Part shown: in pieces, positions 15,448-25,961 of the stretch
Numbering within the stretch: position 1 is the first letter of the stretch
Layout: the number at the start of each line of letters is the position of its first letter
NCBI RefSeq assembly: GCF_013410345.1
Contig: NZ_JACCFJ010000001.1
Location: 1,587,001 to 1,651,000 of the forward strand
Direction: 5' to 3'
Source of the DNA: Saccharopolyspora hordei
Lineage (GTDB): Bacteria > Actinomycetota > Actinomycetes > Mycobacteriales > Pseudonocardiaceae
Length of the DNA stretch: 64,000 bases
The notes under the pieces: generated by a model
Seen by the model: only the letters and a program-made list of their open reading frames with translations
Database searches by the model: none
What the model was told of the DNA's origin: nothing
Translations under genes and position numbers: made by a program

Positions 15448-15859
15448 GGTCGAGAGCCTAGGAGGCGGCGCGGTGGGTGCCGCGCCAGGGGCGGAACTCG
15501 CGCACCACGGGAACCACGAGAACTGCTGCGCCCCAATTCCGGGAAAACGTACGTACGGATTGATCTCCGTCGGGTGAAAATCGAACGCGCGTACTGCCGA
15601 ATTTCGTTGACTTCCTGTTGAAGTCCCTGGTCAACCGGTGTGATCCCGGTCGCTGACATCGATCGGGAAGACTGGCACACTGTTCGAACCGCAGCGTCCG
15701 CCGAGCCGCTGTCCGACCGGGACAGCAGAGCTCGGTCCCACACACACCGCATGCCGGAACGCCCAGGCAGCGGTGGCTTTCTCCGGGCGGCTCCAGGCCG
15801 CCCTCCGCCCGGCCCGGACATTGTGCTCGGGCCGCAGGCATGGCTACAGGAGGGACGCC
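15448..15859. other. Intergenic region between epimerase and malic enzyme
   Basis: About 410 bp between divergent genes. The part near 15540-15620 is unusually AT-rich for this genome (for example ACGTACGTACGG and GTGAAAATCGAAC stretches), as expected for promoter DNA. I see no supported gene. The right end has the AGGAGGG ribosome-binding site of the malic-enzyme gene. Confidence 0.5.
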
Positions 15860-17050
15860 GTGACCACCATCGACCGCACCACGAGCGGTGCCGACTTGAC
15901 CAACGAGGAGATCTTCGCCGCGCACGAGGGCGGGAAGCTGGGCGTGGAGGTGACCGCCCCGCTGGCGACCCCGCGCGACCTCTCGATCGCCTACACGCCC
16001 GGCGTGGCGCAGGTCAGCCGCGCGATCGCCAGCGACCCGGCGCTGGCCGACCGCTACACCTGGACGCAGCGGCTGGTGGCCGTGGTCAGCGACGGCACCG
16101 CGGTGCTCGGGTTGGGCGACATCGGGCCCCGGGCGTCGCTGCCGGTCATGGAGGGCAAGTCCGCGCTGTTCAAGTCCTTCGCCGGCCTGGACTCGATCCC
16201 GCTGGTCCTGGACACCACCGACGTCGACGAGATCGTGGAGACCCTGGTCCGGCTGCGCCCGTCGTTCGGCGCGGTCAACCTCGAGGACATCTCCGCGCCG
16301 CGCTGCTTCGAGCTGGAGCGCCGGGTCTCCGAGGCGCTGGACTGCCCGGTCATGCACGACGACCAGCACGGCACGGCCGTGGTCGTGCTGGCCGCGCTGC
16401 GCAACGCCGCCCGGGTCACCGGCCGCGAGCTGAGCTCGCTGCGCGTGGTGATCTCCGGTGCCGGCGCCGCCGGGGTGGCCTGCGCGAAGATCCTGCACAC
16501 CGCCGGGGTCGGCGAGATCACCGTGCTGGACTCCCGCGGCGTCATCCACGCCGGGCGGGACGGGCTGACCCCGATCAAGCAGGAGCTGGCCGGGTTCACC
16601 AACCCGCGCGGGACCACCGGCGGCCCCGCGGAGGCGCTGCGCGGCGCCGACGTCTTCATCGGCGTGTCGGTCGGGCAGGTGCCCGAGGAGCTGGTGGCGA
16701 CGATGGCCGACGGGGCGATCGTGTTCGCGCTGTCGAACCCGGACCCGGAGATCCACCCCGAGGTCGCGCGGCGGCACGCCGCCGTGGTCGCCACCGGGCG
16801 CAGCGACTTCCCGAACCAGATCAACAACGTGCTGGCCTTCCCCGGCATCTTCAAGGGCGCGCTGGACGCCGGTGCCCGCGCGATCACCGACGGGATGAAG
16901 GTCGCGGCCGCCGAGGCCATCGCCGCGGTCGCCGCCGACGACCTCAGCGCCGACCACATCGTGCCCAGCCCGCTGGACCCGCGGGTGGCGCCCGAGGTCA
17001 GCGCCGCCGTGGCGAAGGCGGCGCGCGCGGAGGGCGTCGTCCGGATGTGA
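15860..17050 (+). CDS. NAD(P)-dependent malic enzyme (short bacterial form)
   Basis: Oxidative decarboxylation of malate to pyruvate, linking the TCA cycle with glycolysis. The 396-residue protein contains YTPGVAQVSRAI (catalytic Tyr), GNxGP-equivalent GLGDIGPRASLPVMEGK (catalytic Lys), NLEDISAPRCFE and DDQHGTA (metal ligands), GAGAAGVA (dinucleotide fold) and ALSNPDPE. It lacks the C-terminal phosphotransacetylase-like domain of MaeB. The GTG at 15860 has AGGAGGG upstream; earlier in-frame starts would add an Arg/Pro-rich leader. A 15-bp hairpin follows the stop. Confidence 0.95.
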   Translation: MTTIDRTTSGADLTNEEIFAAHEGGKLGVEVTAPLATPRDLSIAYTPGVAQVSRAIASDPALADRYTWTQRLVAVVSDGTAVLGLGDIGPRASLPVMEGKSALFKSFAGLDSIPLVLDTTDVDEIVETLVRLRPSFGAVNLEDISAPRCFELERRVSEALDCPVMHDDQHGTAVVVLAALRNAARVTGRELSSLRVVISGAGAAGVACAKILHTAGVGEITVLDSRGVIHAGRDGLTPIKQELAGFTNPRGTTGGPAEALRGADVFIGVSVGQVPEELVATMADGAIVFALSNPDPEIHPEVARRHAAVVATGRSDFPNQINNVLAFPGIFKGALDAGARAITDGMKVAAAEAIAAVAADDLSADHIVPSPLDPRVAPEVSAAVAKAARAEGVVRM

Positions 17051-17069
17051 CGCGGGGCCGTGACGTCGC

Positions 17070-17104
17070 CAGGGCCGGGGAGCCGATCGGGCTCCCCGGC
17101 CCTG
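17070..17104 (+). terminator. Terminator hairpin after malic enzyme
   Basis: A 15-bp perfect stem (left arm 17070-17084, right arm 17090-17104, arms CAGGGCCGGGGAGCC and its complement) with a 5-nt loop, 20 bp after the malic-enzyme stop. Confidence 0.8.
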
Positions 17105-17321
17105 TGCGTCGGTGAGATTCCCGGGTCCGGCGTCATCATGTCGGGCGAAGGTCGTCACCTCTCCAGGGACTCCACTGACCGGCAGCGGGACCATGGCGTT
17201 ACCGCGGGTGCAGTGGCCGGTATTGTCAGCCGCACGACCCGTTGTGTCGCAGATCACTCCTTCGCGAGTGGTGTGCGGGTTCGGGCATCGGCCGCGCGGC
17301 TGCGACGCAGGAGGAGAGCTG

Positions 17322-20132
17322 TTGACCGAGCGGAGCGAGAGGACCCGGACGACCTCCGGCGGCCTCGGCTTGGCCGCTGCCCGCTCCGAGGAGTTCGCGC
17401 TGCTGCCGCTGCCGGCGGCGCCCGCACTGCTCAGCACCGCGGACGGCGTCGTGGTCCGGGCCACCGACCAGGCGGCCAAGCTGGCGGGCGAGAGCACTCC
17501 CGCGGCGCTGATCGGCTGCCGCCTCGCGGACCTGGTGACCCGCAACGGTTCGGTGTCGCTGCTGCGCGCCCGGCACGGGGCGCACCCGGTCCGCCCGCTG
17601 AGCTGGCCGCACGCCGACGACGAGCGGCTGCGCGTGACCGTCCTGGTCGACGTCTCCGACCTCGCCGACACCGGGTCCTCCGCGGCGCAGGCCGCGGAGG
17701 ACGACGAGCGCCGGTGGCTGATCGAGGCGCAGCGCATCGCCAAGGTCGGCAGCTGGGTGTACTACCCGGAGACCGGCGAGGTCTACCGCAGCCCGGTGCT
17801 CGCCGAGTTCCTCGGCGAACCCGAGTCGCAGAGCACCGCGGACCTGCAGTCGATGATCGACGCGACCCACCCCGCCGACCTGCCCCGGGCCCACCAGTTC
17901 TACGAGGACGTGCTCAGCGCCCCGGAGGACGAGCTGCTGGAGGTGGAGCTGCGCGACCGCGCCGGCAAGCGCGTCTTCCTGTGCACCGGGCGGGCCGAGC
18001 ACGACCGGGCCGGGCGGGTCGAGCGGGTGCAGGGCACCGTGCAGGACGTCACCGCGCACCGGGCGCTGGAGCGTCAGCTGCGCGACGAGCAGCGCAAGCT
18101 GCAGGACGCCCAGCGCATCGCCCGGCTCGGCACCTGGGAGTGGGACCTGCGGTCCAACGTGATGCGGCTGTCGAACATGCTGCACGAGATCATCGGCAAG
18201 CCCGACACCACGCCGATCACCTTCGACAGCTACCTGGACCGGGTGCACCCGGACGACCGCAGCTGGGTGCGGCGGGCGTGGCGGCCGCTCATCGAGGACG
18301 GCGACCCGATCGAGGTCGAGCACCGCTACGTGCGCGTCGACGGCACCACCCGGATCCTGCGGCTGCACGGCACCGCGATCAAGGACGCCGACGGCCGGGA
18401 CGTGCTCGTCGGCACCGCGCAGGACGTCACCGAGCAGCGGGCCGTGGTGACCCGCATGGAGCGCTCCAGCCAGCGGTTCACCGACCTGGTCAGCATCACC
18501 CCGGTCGGCATCGGGCTGTTCGACCGGGCCGAGCGGCTGGTCGACGCCAACGACGCGCTGTGCGACCTGCTCGGCTACCGGCTGGACCAGCTGCGTGGGA
18601 TGAGCGCGAAGGACATCACCCACCCCGACGAGCAGAACACCAGCCTGCCCTCGCCCGCGGAGAGCTCCGGGCTGCGGCGGCGGGTGCCGCAGCGGGTGCT
18701 GGTGCGCTCCGACGGCGAACCGGTGTACTGCGAGCTGCGCACCTCCGCGTCGGTGCAGGACGACGGCACCCACTTCTGGCTCGTGGTGTTCCAGGACATC
18801 ACCGAGCGGCGGCGGGCCGCCGAGGCCCTGCGCTACCAGGCCACCCACGACGACCTCACCGGGCTGCCGAACCGGACCGCGGTCAAGGACCTGCTCAGCC
18901 GGCTGCTGGGGCGGGCCGACTCGAACCGGACCGCGGTGCTGTTCTGCGACATCGACAACTTCAAGCGGGTCAACGACTCGCTGGGCCACGACGCCGGGGA
19001 CGAGCTGCTGGTGGCGCTGGCCCGCCGGCTGGAGGCCGGGCTGCCCGACGGGTGCACGGCGGCGCGGCTGTCCGGCGACGAGTTCGTGATCATCTGCTCG
19101 GACGTCGACTCCGTCGGCGGGGTCGACTCGCTGGCCACCCGGGTCTCCGGGCTGCTGCGCACCGCGGTCCCGGTGCACGGCCAGCTGATCCGGGTGTCGG
19201 CGTCGATCGGGGTCGCGGTGCCCGACGGCAACAGCGCCGGCGGCGAGGACCTGCTGCGCTTCGCCGACGCGGCGATGTTCGAGGCCAAGCAGCGCGGCGC
19301 CGGCAAGGTCTCGCTGGCCAGCCCGGCGCTGATGGCCTCCGCGAACCGGCAGCTGCAGCTGGAGGGGCAGCTGCGGGAGGCCCTGCACAACGACGGCCTG
19401 GCGCTGCACTACCAGCCGGTGGTCGACGCCGACGGCGTGGTGGTCACCGCCGAGGCGCTGGTGCGCTGGCCGCACCCGGACCGCGGGATGCTCGCCCCGG
19501 ACGCGTTCCTGCCCGTCGCGGAGCAGGGCGACCTGCTGCGCGAGCTGGACCGCTGGGTGCTGCGCACCGCGCTGCGGGAGGCGGCGAGCTGGCCGGTGCG
19601 CGTCGGGCGCCCGGTGGGCGTGGCGGTGAACCTGGCCGGGCTGGTGCCGGGCGGGCCGGAGTTCGTGGACGCGGTCGCCGACACCGTCGCCGAGACCGGC
19701 ATCGCCTGGGACCGGGTGGTGCTGGAGCTGGTGGAGACCGCCCTGGTGGACCTGCCGTCCCGCACGCACGACGAGATGGGCGAGCTGGTGGCGCGCGGGG
19801 TGCGGTTCGCCGTGGACGACTTCGGCACCGGCTACTCGTCGCTGGCGCGGCTGAAGGACCTGCCCGCGCAGATCATCAAGGTGGACCGCCGGTTCGTCGC
19901 CGGGGTCGGCGGCGACGCCTCGGACTTCGCGGTGGCGCGCGCGGTGGTGGACATGGCGCGCGCGATGGGCCGGTACTGCGTGGCCGAGGGCGTGGAGACC
20001 GCCACCCAGTTCCACGTGCTCTCCGGGGTCGGGGTGGACGCCTACCAGGGCTTCTTGTTCTCCGGCGCGCTGCCGGCGCGGGAGTTCCGGGAGCTCATCG
20101 CCCGCGGCCCGATGCCCGTCCCGAGGGCCTGA
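17322..20132 (+). CDS. PAS-GGDEF-EAL cyclic-di-GMP signalling protein
   Basis: A 936-residue cytoplasmic protein predicted to make or break down cyclic di-GMP. Several PAS modules fill residues about 30-500 (RIAKVGSWVYYPETGEVYR, RIARLGTWEWDLRSN, LVDANDALCDLLGYRLDQLRG). A GGDEF domain follows (ATHDDLTGLPNR near 506, SGDEF near 582), then an EAL domain (EALVRW near 709, DDFGTGYS near 831, IKVDRRF, AEGVET). The cyclase signature is SGDEF rather than GGDEF, and no RxxD inhibitory site precedes it. The EAL residues look complete, so phosphodiesterase activity is likely. The TTG at 17322 follows AGGAGGAGAG; no membrane segment is visible. Confidence 0.9.
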   Translation: MTERSERTRTTSGGLGLAAARSEEFALLPLPAAPALLSTADGVVVRATDQAAKLAGESTPAALIGCRLADLVTRNGSVSLLRARHGAHPVRPLSWPHADDERLRVTVLVDVSDLADTGSSAAQAAEDDERRWLIEAQRIAKVGSWVYYPETGEVYRSPVLAEFLGEPESQSTADLQSMIDATHPADLPRAHQFYEDVLSAPEDELLEVELRDRAGKRVFLCTGRAEHDRAGRVERVQGTVQDVTAHRALERQLRDEQRKLQDAQRIARLGTWEWDLRSNVMRLSNMLHEIIGKPDTTPITFDSYLDRVHPDDRSWVRRAWRPLIEDGDPIEVEHRYVRVDGTTRILRLHGTAIKDADGRDVLVGTAQDVTEQRAVVTRMERSSQRFTDLVSITPVGIGLFDRAERLVDANDALCDLLGYRLDQLRGMSAKDITHPDEQNTSLPSPAESSGLRRRVPQRVLVRSDGEPVYCELRTSASVQDDGTHFWLVVFQDITERRRAAEALRYQATHDDLTGLPNRTAVKDLLSRLLGRADSNRTAVLFCDIDNFKRVNDSLGHDAGDELLVALARRLEAGLPDGCTAARLSGDEFVIICSDVDSVGGVDSLATRVSGLLRTAVPVHGQLIRVSASIGVAVPDGNSAGGEDLLRFADAAMFEAKQRGAGKVSLASPALMASANRQLQLEGQLREALHNDGLALHYQPVVDADGVVVTAEALVRWPHPDRGMLAPDAFLPVAEQGDLLRELDRWVLRTALREAASWPVRVGRPVGVAVNLAGLVPGGPEFVDAVADTVAETGIAWDRVVLELVETALVDLPSRTHDEMGELVARGVRFAVDDFGTGYSSLARLKDLPAQIIKVDRRFVAGVGGDASDFAVARAVVDMARAMGRYCVAEGVETATQFHVLSGVGVDAYQGFLFSGALPAREFRELIARGPMPVPRA

Positions 20133-20136
20133 GCGC

Positions 20137-21672
20137 TCAGCAGCGTTCGAGCAGCTCGGCGATGCGGTGCCGGGGCAGGTCGATGAGCCTGAGGTCGAGG
20201 TCGGCCGGCACCGGGGCGCGCTCGGCGACGCGCTCCCGCGCCACGCGCTTGGTCAGCGCCGGGTCGACGTGCGCGATGAGGCCTTCCCGCCACACGTTGC
20301 CGATCTTGCCGTGCGCCCGCTGCAGCAGGTAGCCGGCCACCGAGTCCGGCTCGACCGCGTCGGCGACCACGAGGGCGTGCTCGGAGTCCGGGGTGCTGCG
20401 GTGGAAGCGCAACCGGAACTTCGCCGCCACCAGCTCGGACAGCGCGCGCTGGGCGCGTTCGCTGGTGATGTCCGGGTGGTTGTTGTCCAGCAGGAACGCT
20501 GCGCGCTCGGTGCCGGTGGCCAGCAGCATGCGCAGCAGCCACGGGCCCGGGTCCGACCGCAGGTCGAACACCGGGGGCTGCGGCTGCCGCTTGATCGGCC
20601 GCGACCAGCCGGGCTCGCGCAGCGACGCCACCGGGCTGCCGAGGCGTTCGCCGATCGCCGCGAGGAGCTCCGGCGACGCCGTCGCCTCCGCCGCCTCCAC
20701 CGACTGCGGGCCGTGCGTGTAGATGCCGGGCGCCTGCCGCAGCGCGAGCTTGCGGGTGCGCGCGGTCGGCTGGCAGACGTAGAGGTCGCTGGCGCTGCCG
20801 ATGGCCTGCGCGCCGAAGTAGCGGTGGAAGTCCGGCAGGATCGCCTCGAACACCAGGCCCAGCCGCAGCAGCTCCTGCTGCACCCCGTGCCCCAGCGCCG
20901 GTGTCCGGCCGCTGTAGCCGTAGGCGATGAGCAGCCGGCTGTTCGGTCCGGCCAGGCACTCCGCGGCGCGGGTGGCGAACAGCCCGATGCCCTCGGGGGT
21001 GTAGGGCGGGTCGGTGAACACCAGGTCGGCCCAGCCCTCCAGCGCCGGCGGCACCCCGAAGCGCAGGTCGGCGTGCAGCGTGCGGACGCCGAACCCGCGT
21101 TCGGCCGCGACGGTGTCGATGTGCTGCAGGATCCGCTCGTCGACGTCCACGACGGTCACCGGCACCGACGGCGCCACCAGGCCCAGCGCCAGGGAGGTCA
21201 GGTCGTGGTCGCCCAGGCAGAGCACCGTGCTGCCGGACAGGTCGTAGGTGTCGCGCAGGAACTCGGCGCGGCGCAGCGCGGTCTCCGGGGTGGCGGTGAC
21301 GTGGTCGAGCGCGGTCACCGGTCGCGGCCCGCGCTCGACGAACTCCCGCACCAGCGCCAGCTGGTCGGGCCCGGCCGGGGCGCTCGCGCCCAGCTCGTCC
21401 AGCGCGAAGCGCTCCCGGTAGCGGTCGCGGACCCGCGGGGCCAGCCGGTGGGCGCCGCCGGTGGTCTCCAGGTCGGGACCGAGGGCGGCGAGCAGGTCCT
21501 CGACGGTGCGCCGCGGCACGGCGGTGCGGCGGACGAGCTCGTCGAACTCGACCGGGTCGCCGGTGAGCTGCGCGAGGACCTCGCGCAGGCGGCGCGCGAG
21601 CGCGCGGGCGCCGGCGAGCACCTCCTGCACGGCGTCGGCGGGGTCGGGGGTGGTGTCCGGAGCGGTGTTCAT
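20137..21672 (-). CDS. BpsA-like (branched-polyamine synthase family) protein with extra C-terminal domain
   Basis: A 511-residue protein. Residues about 1-100 look like a winged-helix region, and about 130-310 a Rossmann aminopropyltransferase/methyltransferase fold with LCLGDHDLTSLALGL and VFTDPPYTPEGIGLF. These match the DUF43/BpsA family, whose thermophile members add aminopropyl groups to spermidine (usual motifs GDDD and DPPYT). Here the first motif reads GDHD. Residues about 310-511 are an additional domain I do not recognise (LLDNNHPDITSERAQRAL, VAGYLLQRAHGKIGNVWREG). The start at 21672 has only a weak ribosome-binding site. Activity on polyamines is inferred only. Confidence 0.7.
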   Translation of the reverse strand: MNTAPDTTPDPADAVQEVLAGARALARRLREVLAQLTGDPVEFDELVRRTAVPRRTVEDLLAALGPDLETTGGAHRLAPRVRDRYRERFALDELGASAPAGPDQLALVREFVERGPRPVTALDHVTATPETALRRAEFLRDTYDLSGSTVLCLGDHDLTSLALGLVAPSVPVTVVDVDERILQHIDTVAAERGFGVRTLHADLRFGVPPALEGWADLVFTDPPYTPEGIGLFATRAAECLAGPNSRLLIAYGYSGRTPALGHGVQQELLRLGLVFEAILPDFHRYFGAQAIGSASDLYVCQPTARTRKLALRQAPGIYTHGPQSVEAAEATASPELLAAIGERLGSPVASLREPGWSRPIKRQPQPPVFDLRSDPGPWLLRMLLATGTERAAFLLDNNHPDITSERAQRALSELVAAKFRLRFHRSTPDSEHALVVADAVEPDSVAGYLLQRAHGKIGNVWREGLIAHVDPALTKRVARERVAERAPVPADLDLRLIDLPRHRIAELLERC

Positions 21673-21825
21673 CGGGTGGACCAGCTTACGGGGCCCGGTC
21701 GGGCGCCGCGCTCCCAACAGGCGGTACGAGGTCACGCGTCGGTCTCGTCGATCGCACGACGCGGCCGATCGAGCTAGGGTCGGCCGCGTTCGCTGGGGGA
21801 CGCGACTGACTTCGAGGGGGCTCGC

Positions 21826-22913
<1,088 letters not shown>

Positions 22914-22917
<4 letters not shown>

Positions 22918-23570
22918 TCGACTACTTCAGCAGCCCGAGCAACCGGGAGCTGGTGCTGGACCAGCTCGCCGAGCACGTCTACCTGGCCCTGCTGCCGCTG
23001 CTGCTCGGGGTGCTGCTGGCGCTGCCGCTGGGGCGGCTGGCGCAGCAGGTGCGCTGGCTGCGCGGCGCGCTGCAGGGCACCGCGAACGTCGTCTACACCA
23101 TCCCGTCGCTGGCGCTGTTCGTCCTCATCCCCGGCCTGCTCGGCACCCCGCTGCTGTCGTCGGTCAACGTGGTCATCGCCCTGACGCTGTACACCGCGGC
23201 GCTGCTGGTGCGGCCGGTGCAGGACGCGCTCGAGTCGGTGCCCGCGCACGTCGTCGCCGCCGCCACCGCGATGGGCTACCGGCCCACCCGGCGGTTCCTC
23301 ACCGTGGAGCTGCCGCTGTCGGTGCCGGTGCTGGCGGCCGCGGTGCGGGTGGCCTCGGTCAGCAACATCAGCCTGGTCAGCGTGGGCGCGCTGGTCGGCA
23401 TCGGCGGGCTGGGCCGGTTGTTCACCGACGGGTTCCAGCGCGACCACCCGGTGCAGATCGTCATCGGCATCGTGCTGACCCTGCTGCTGGCGCTGGTGGT
23501 GGACCTGCTGCTCGTGGCGCTGTGGCGGCTGGCCACCCCGTGGGCCCGGGCGGAGGTGGGTGCGGCGTGA
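22914..23570 (+). CDS. OpuC-type ABC transporter, permease 1
   Basis: A 218-residue inner-membrane permease with about six hydrophobic helices (VYLALLPLLLGVLLALPLG, IPSLALFVLIPGLL, VNVVIALTLYTAALLV, and so on). The binding-protein-dependent transport (EAA-type) loop reads AAATAMGYRPTRRFLTVELPLSVPVL. GTG start within the previous stop and GTGA overlap with the following permease indicate tight translational coupling. It pairs with the second permease to form the transmembrane channel. Confidence 0.9.
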
Positions 23571-24247
23571 TCGGGGAGCTCCTCGCGTGGCTGACCGACC
23601 CGGCGCACTGGACCGGGCCGGGCGGGATCCTGGCGCAGACGCTGCGCCACCTCTACTACTGCGTGGTGTCGGTGGCGGCCGCGTCACTGGTGGCCGTCCC
23701 GCTGGGCGTCTACCTCGGCCACACCGGGCGGGGATCGGTGCTGGTGGTCGGGGCCAGCAACGCGATGCGCGCGCTGCCCACCCTCGGCCTGGTGACGCTG
23801 CTGGTGCTCGCCTTCGGGCTCGGGGAGCTGCCGGCGCTGGCCGGGCTGGTGGTGCTGGCGATCCCGTCGATCCTCTCCGGGGCCCACGCGGGCGTGCGCA
23901 ACGCACCGGCCGACGCGGTGGACGCCGCCCGCGGCATGGGCATGACCCCCGCGCAGCGGCTGTGGCAGGTGGAGCTGCCGACCGCGCTGCCGCTGGTGCT
24001 CGGCGGGGTGCGCAGCGCGATGCTGCAGGTGGTGGCCACCGCGGCCGTCGCCGCCTACGTCGGGCTCGGCGGGCTGGGGCGGATCCTGCTGGACGGGCTG
24101 AAGATCAGCGACTACGCGCAGATGGCCTCGGCCGCGATCGTGATCGCGGTGCTCGCGGTGCTGCTCGACCTGGTGTTGGCCGGGGTGACCCGGCTGCTGG
24201 TGCCGCGCGGTCTGCAGCTGGCCGCTCGACGAGGAGGGACGGAGTGA
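23567..24247 (+). CDS. OpuC-type ABC transporter, permease 2
   Basis: A 226-residue permease paralogous to its neighbour. It has the expected helices and the EAA-type loop DAARGMGMTPAQRLWQVELPTALPLVLGG, followed by AYVGLGGLGRI and a C-terminal helix (AAIVIAVLAVLLDLVLAGVT). Starts GTG at 23567 and its stop overlaps the binding-protein ATG (TGATG). With permease 1 it forms the heterodimeric channel of the importer. Confidence 0.9.
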   Translation: MIGELLAWLTDPAHWTGPGGILAQTLRHLYYCVVSVAAASLVAVPLGVYLGHTGRGSVLVVGASNAMRALPTLGLVTLLVLAFGLGELPALAGLVVLAIPSILSGAHAGVRNAPADAVDAARGMGMTPAQRLWQVELPTALPLVLGGVRSAMLQVVATAAVAAYVGLGGLGRILLDGLKISDYAQMASAAIVIAVLAVLLDLVLAGVTRLLVPRGLQLAARRGGTE

Positions 24248-25125
24248 TGAAGCGGTTGCTGGTGTGCGCTGCTGCGGCGGCGCTGCTGCTGACCGGGTGC
24301 GGGTCGCAGGACCCGTTGGCCGCCAACGGGGACCAGGGCGGCACCGTGGTGGTCGGCTCGGCGGACTTCGCCGAGAGCGAGCTGCTCATGCACATCTACG
24401 CGGAGGCGCTGAAGACCACCGGCGCCGACGTGCAGACCAAGCCCCGCATCGGGGCCCGCGAGTTCTACGTCGGTGCGGTGCGCAACGGCGAGCTCTCGGT
24501 GGTGCCCGAGTACACCGGGAACCTGCTGGAGCACCTGGACCCGGCCTCGCAGGCCACCGAGTCGCAGCAGGTCTACGACCAGCTCGCCCGCACCCTGCCG
24601 CCGGAGGTCGAGCTGCTGGAGCAGTCGCCGGCGGAGGACTCCGACGTCCTCACCGTCACCGCCGCCACCGCGGACACCGGGCTGCGCTCGATGGCCGACC
24701 TGGGGCCGCGCTGCGGTGAGCTGGTGCTCGGGGCACCGGCGGAGTGGAAGCTGCGCTGGGAGACCAAGATCGCCGAGGAGTACGGCTGCCGGTTCAAGGA
24801 GATCCGGCAGGTCGAGGCCGGCACCATCACGGTGAACGCGCTGCTGGACGGGCAGGTCCAGGTCGCCAACCTGTTCACCACCTCCTCGCAGATCGAGGAG
24901 AACCACCTGGTGGAGCTGGACGACCCGAAGGACATGTTCCCGGCGCAGCACGTGGTCCCCCTGGTGCACCGGGGCAAGCTCACCCCGGAGCAGGTCGACG
25001 CGCTGAACACGGTGTCGCGGGCGCTGACCACGGAGGAACTGACCGAGCTCAACCGCCGGCTGGAAGTGGACAAGGCCAACCCGGCCGACCTGGCCGCGGA
25101 GTTCGTCGCCGGCGCCGGGCTGTGA
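24247..25125 (+). CDS. OpuC-type ABC transporter, substrate-binding lipoprotein
   Basis: A 292-residue lipoprotein: signal MKRLLVCAAAAALLL then lipobox TGC, so it should be anchored outside the membrane. The body (VVVGSADFAESELLMHIYAEALK, PEYTGNLLEHL, QVANLFTTSSQIEENHLVELDDPK, VVPLVHRGKLTP) is typical of OpuCC/OsmF-type osmoprotectant-binding proteins. Substrate could be glycine betaine, choline or a related amine. The next gene downstream (converging) is the presumed hut regulator, so a link to histidine-derived substrates is possible but unsupported. Confidence 0.92.
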   Translation: MKRLLVCAAAAALLLTGCGSQDPLAANGDQGGTVVVGSADFAESELLMHIYAEALKTTGADVQTKPRIGAREFYVGAVRNGELSVVPEYTGNLLEHLDPASQATESQQVYDQLARTLPPEVELLEQSPAEDSDVLTVTAATADTGLRSMADLGPRCGELVLGAPAEWKLRWETKIAEEYGCRFKEIRQVEAGTITVNALLDGQVQVANLFTTSSQIEENHLVELDDPKDMFPAQHVVPLVHRGKLTPEQVDALNTVSRALTTEELTELNRRLEVDKANPADLAAEFVAGAGL

Positions 25126-25131
25126 CCCGCG

Positions 25132-25914
25132 TCAGCCGGGGCGGCCGCTGATCCGGCTGGTCAGCTCGGCCGCCGTCCGGCGCACCTGGGCGGCGAGGTC
25201 CGGCCAGGTCTCGCCGCACGCGGAGCCCTCGCAGACGTGGCGGAAGGTCACGCTGATCGCCGCGATCGGCCGGCCGCCGTGGTCGAACACCGGGCACGCC
25301 ACCGAGGCGAAGCCCGCGGTGACGAACCCGTCCTCGACCGCCCAGCCCAGCCGCCGCTCCGCGGCGAGCAGGCGGCGCAGCTCCGGGAGGTTGCGCGGAC
25401 CGCGTTCGGTGCGGAGGACGAACCGCTCGCTGGAGGGCAGCAGGGCCCGCACCTGCGCCGCGGGCAGGTGGGCGAGCATCGCGCGACCGGACGCGGTCAG
25501 CTGGGCGGGCAGCCGCACGCCCACGTCCGTCACCAGCGTCTGCGGCTGCGACGGCCGCTCCTTGACCAGGTACAGCGACTCGCCGCCGTGCAGCACGCCC
25601 AGGTGCGCGGTGGAGTCGACCTCGTCGACCAGGCGGCGCAGCAGCGGCCCGGCCAGCCGCTCCAGCGGGTCGTGCCGCAGGTAGGCGGAGCCGAGCTCGA
25701 AGGCCGCCATGCCCAGGCCGTAGCGCCGCTCCTCGGGCAGGTGGGTGACGAACCCGGCCGCGGCCAGCTCGGACAGCAGGTGGTAGGTGGTGGACCGCGG
25801 CAGGCCCAGGTCGCGGGCGATCACCCCGGCCGACACCGGACCGGCCCGCCCGGCCAGCAGCTGCAGGATCGCCAAGCCCCGCCGCAGCGCGGGCACGTCA
25901 CTGCTCCCACCCAC
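25132..25914 (-). CDS. IclR-family regulator, probable hut repressor
   Basis: A 260-residue IclR regulator: N-terminal winged helix (ALRRGLAILQLLAG, ARDLGLPRSTTYHLLSELAAAGFV) and a C-terminal effector domain (HLGVLHGGESLYLV, RLPAQLTASGRAMLA, ASVACPVFDHGGRPIAAISVTF). It is divergent from hutH, with a perfect 20-bp palindrome between them, and so is likely to control the hut operon; IclR-type HutR is known in corynebacteria. The GTG at 25914 has GGAGG just upstream, next to a run of nine G on the coding strand. Two Cys near the C terminus (CEGSACGETW) may be redox or metal related. Confidence 0.85.
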   Translation of the reverse strand: MGGSSDVPALRRGLAILQLLAGRAGPVSAGVIARDLGLPRSTTYHLLSELAAAGFVTHLPEERRYGLGMAAFELGSAYLRHDPLERLAGPLLRRLVDEVDSTAHLGVLHGGESLYLVKERPSQPQTLVTDVGVRLPAQLTASGRAMLAHLPAAQVRALLPSSERFVLRTERGPRNLPELRRLLAAERRLGWAVEDGFVTAGFASVACPVFDHGGRPIAAISVTFRHVCEGSACGETWPDLAAQVRRTAAELTSRISGRPG

Positions 25915-25961
25915 CGCGCCTCCCCCCCCCGATCGAGTGAGGAGTGAAGGTGCTCCCCACG

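Noticed and set aside
17226..20015. A 929-codon open frame on the minus strand, opposite the GGDEF-EAL gene
   Set aside because: Low-complexity His/Arg/Gly/Val-rich product with no domain; the plus strand has the recognisable PAS, GGDEF and EAL domains.
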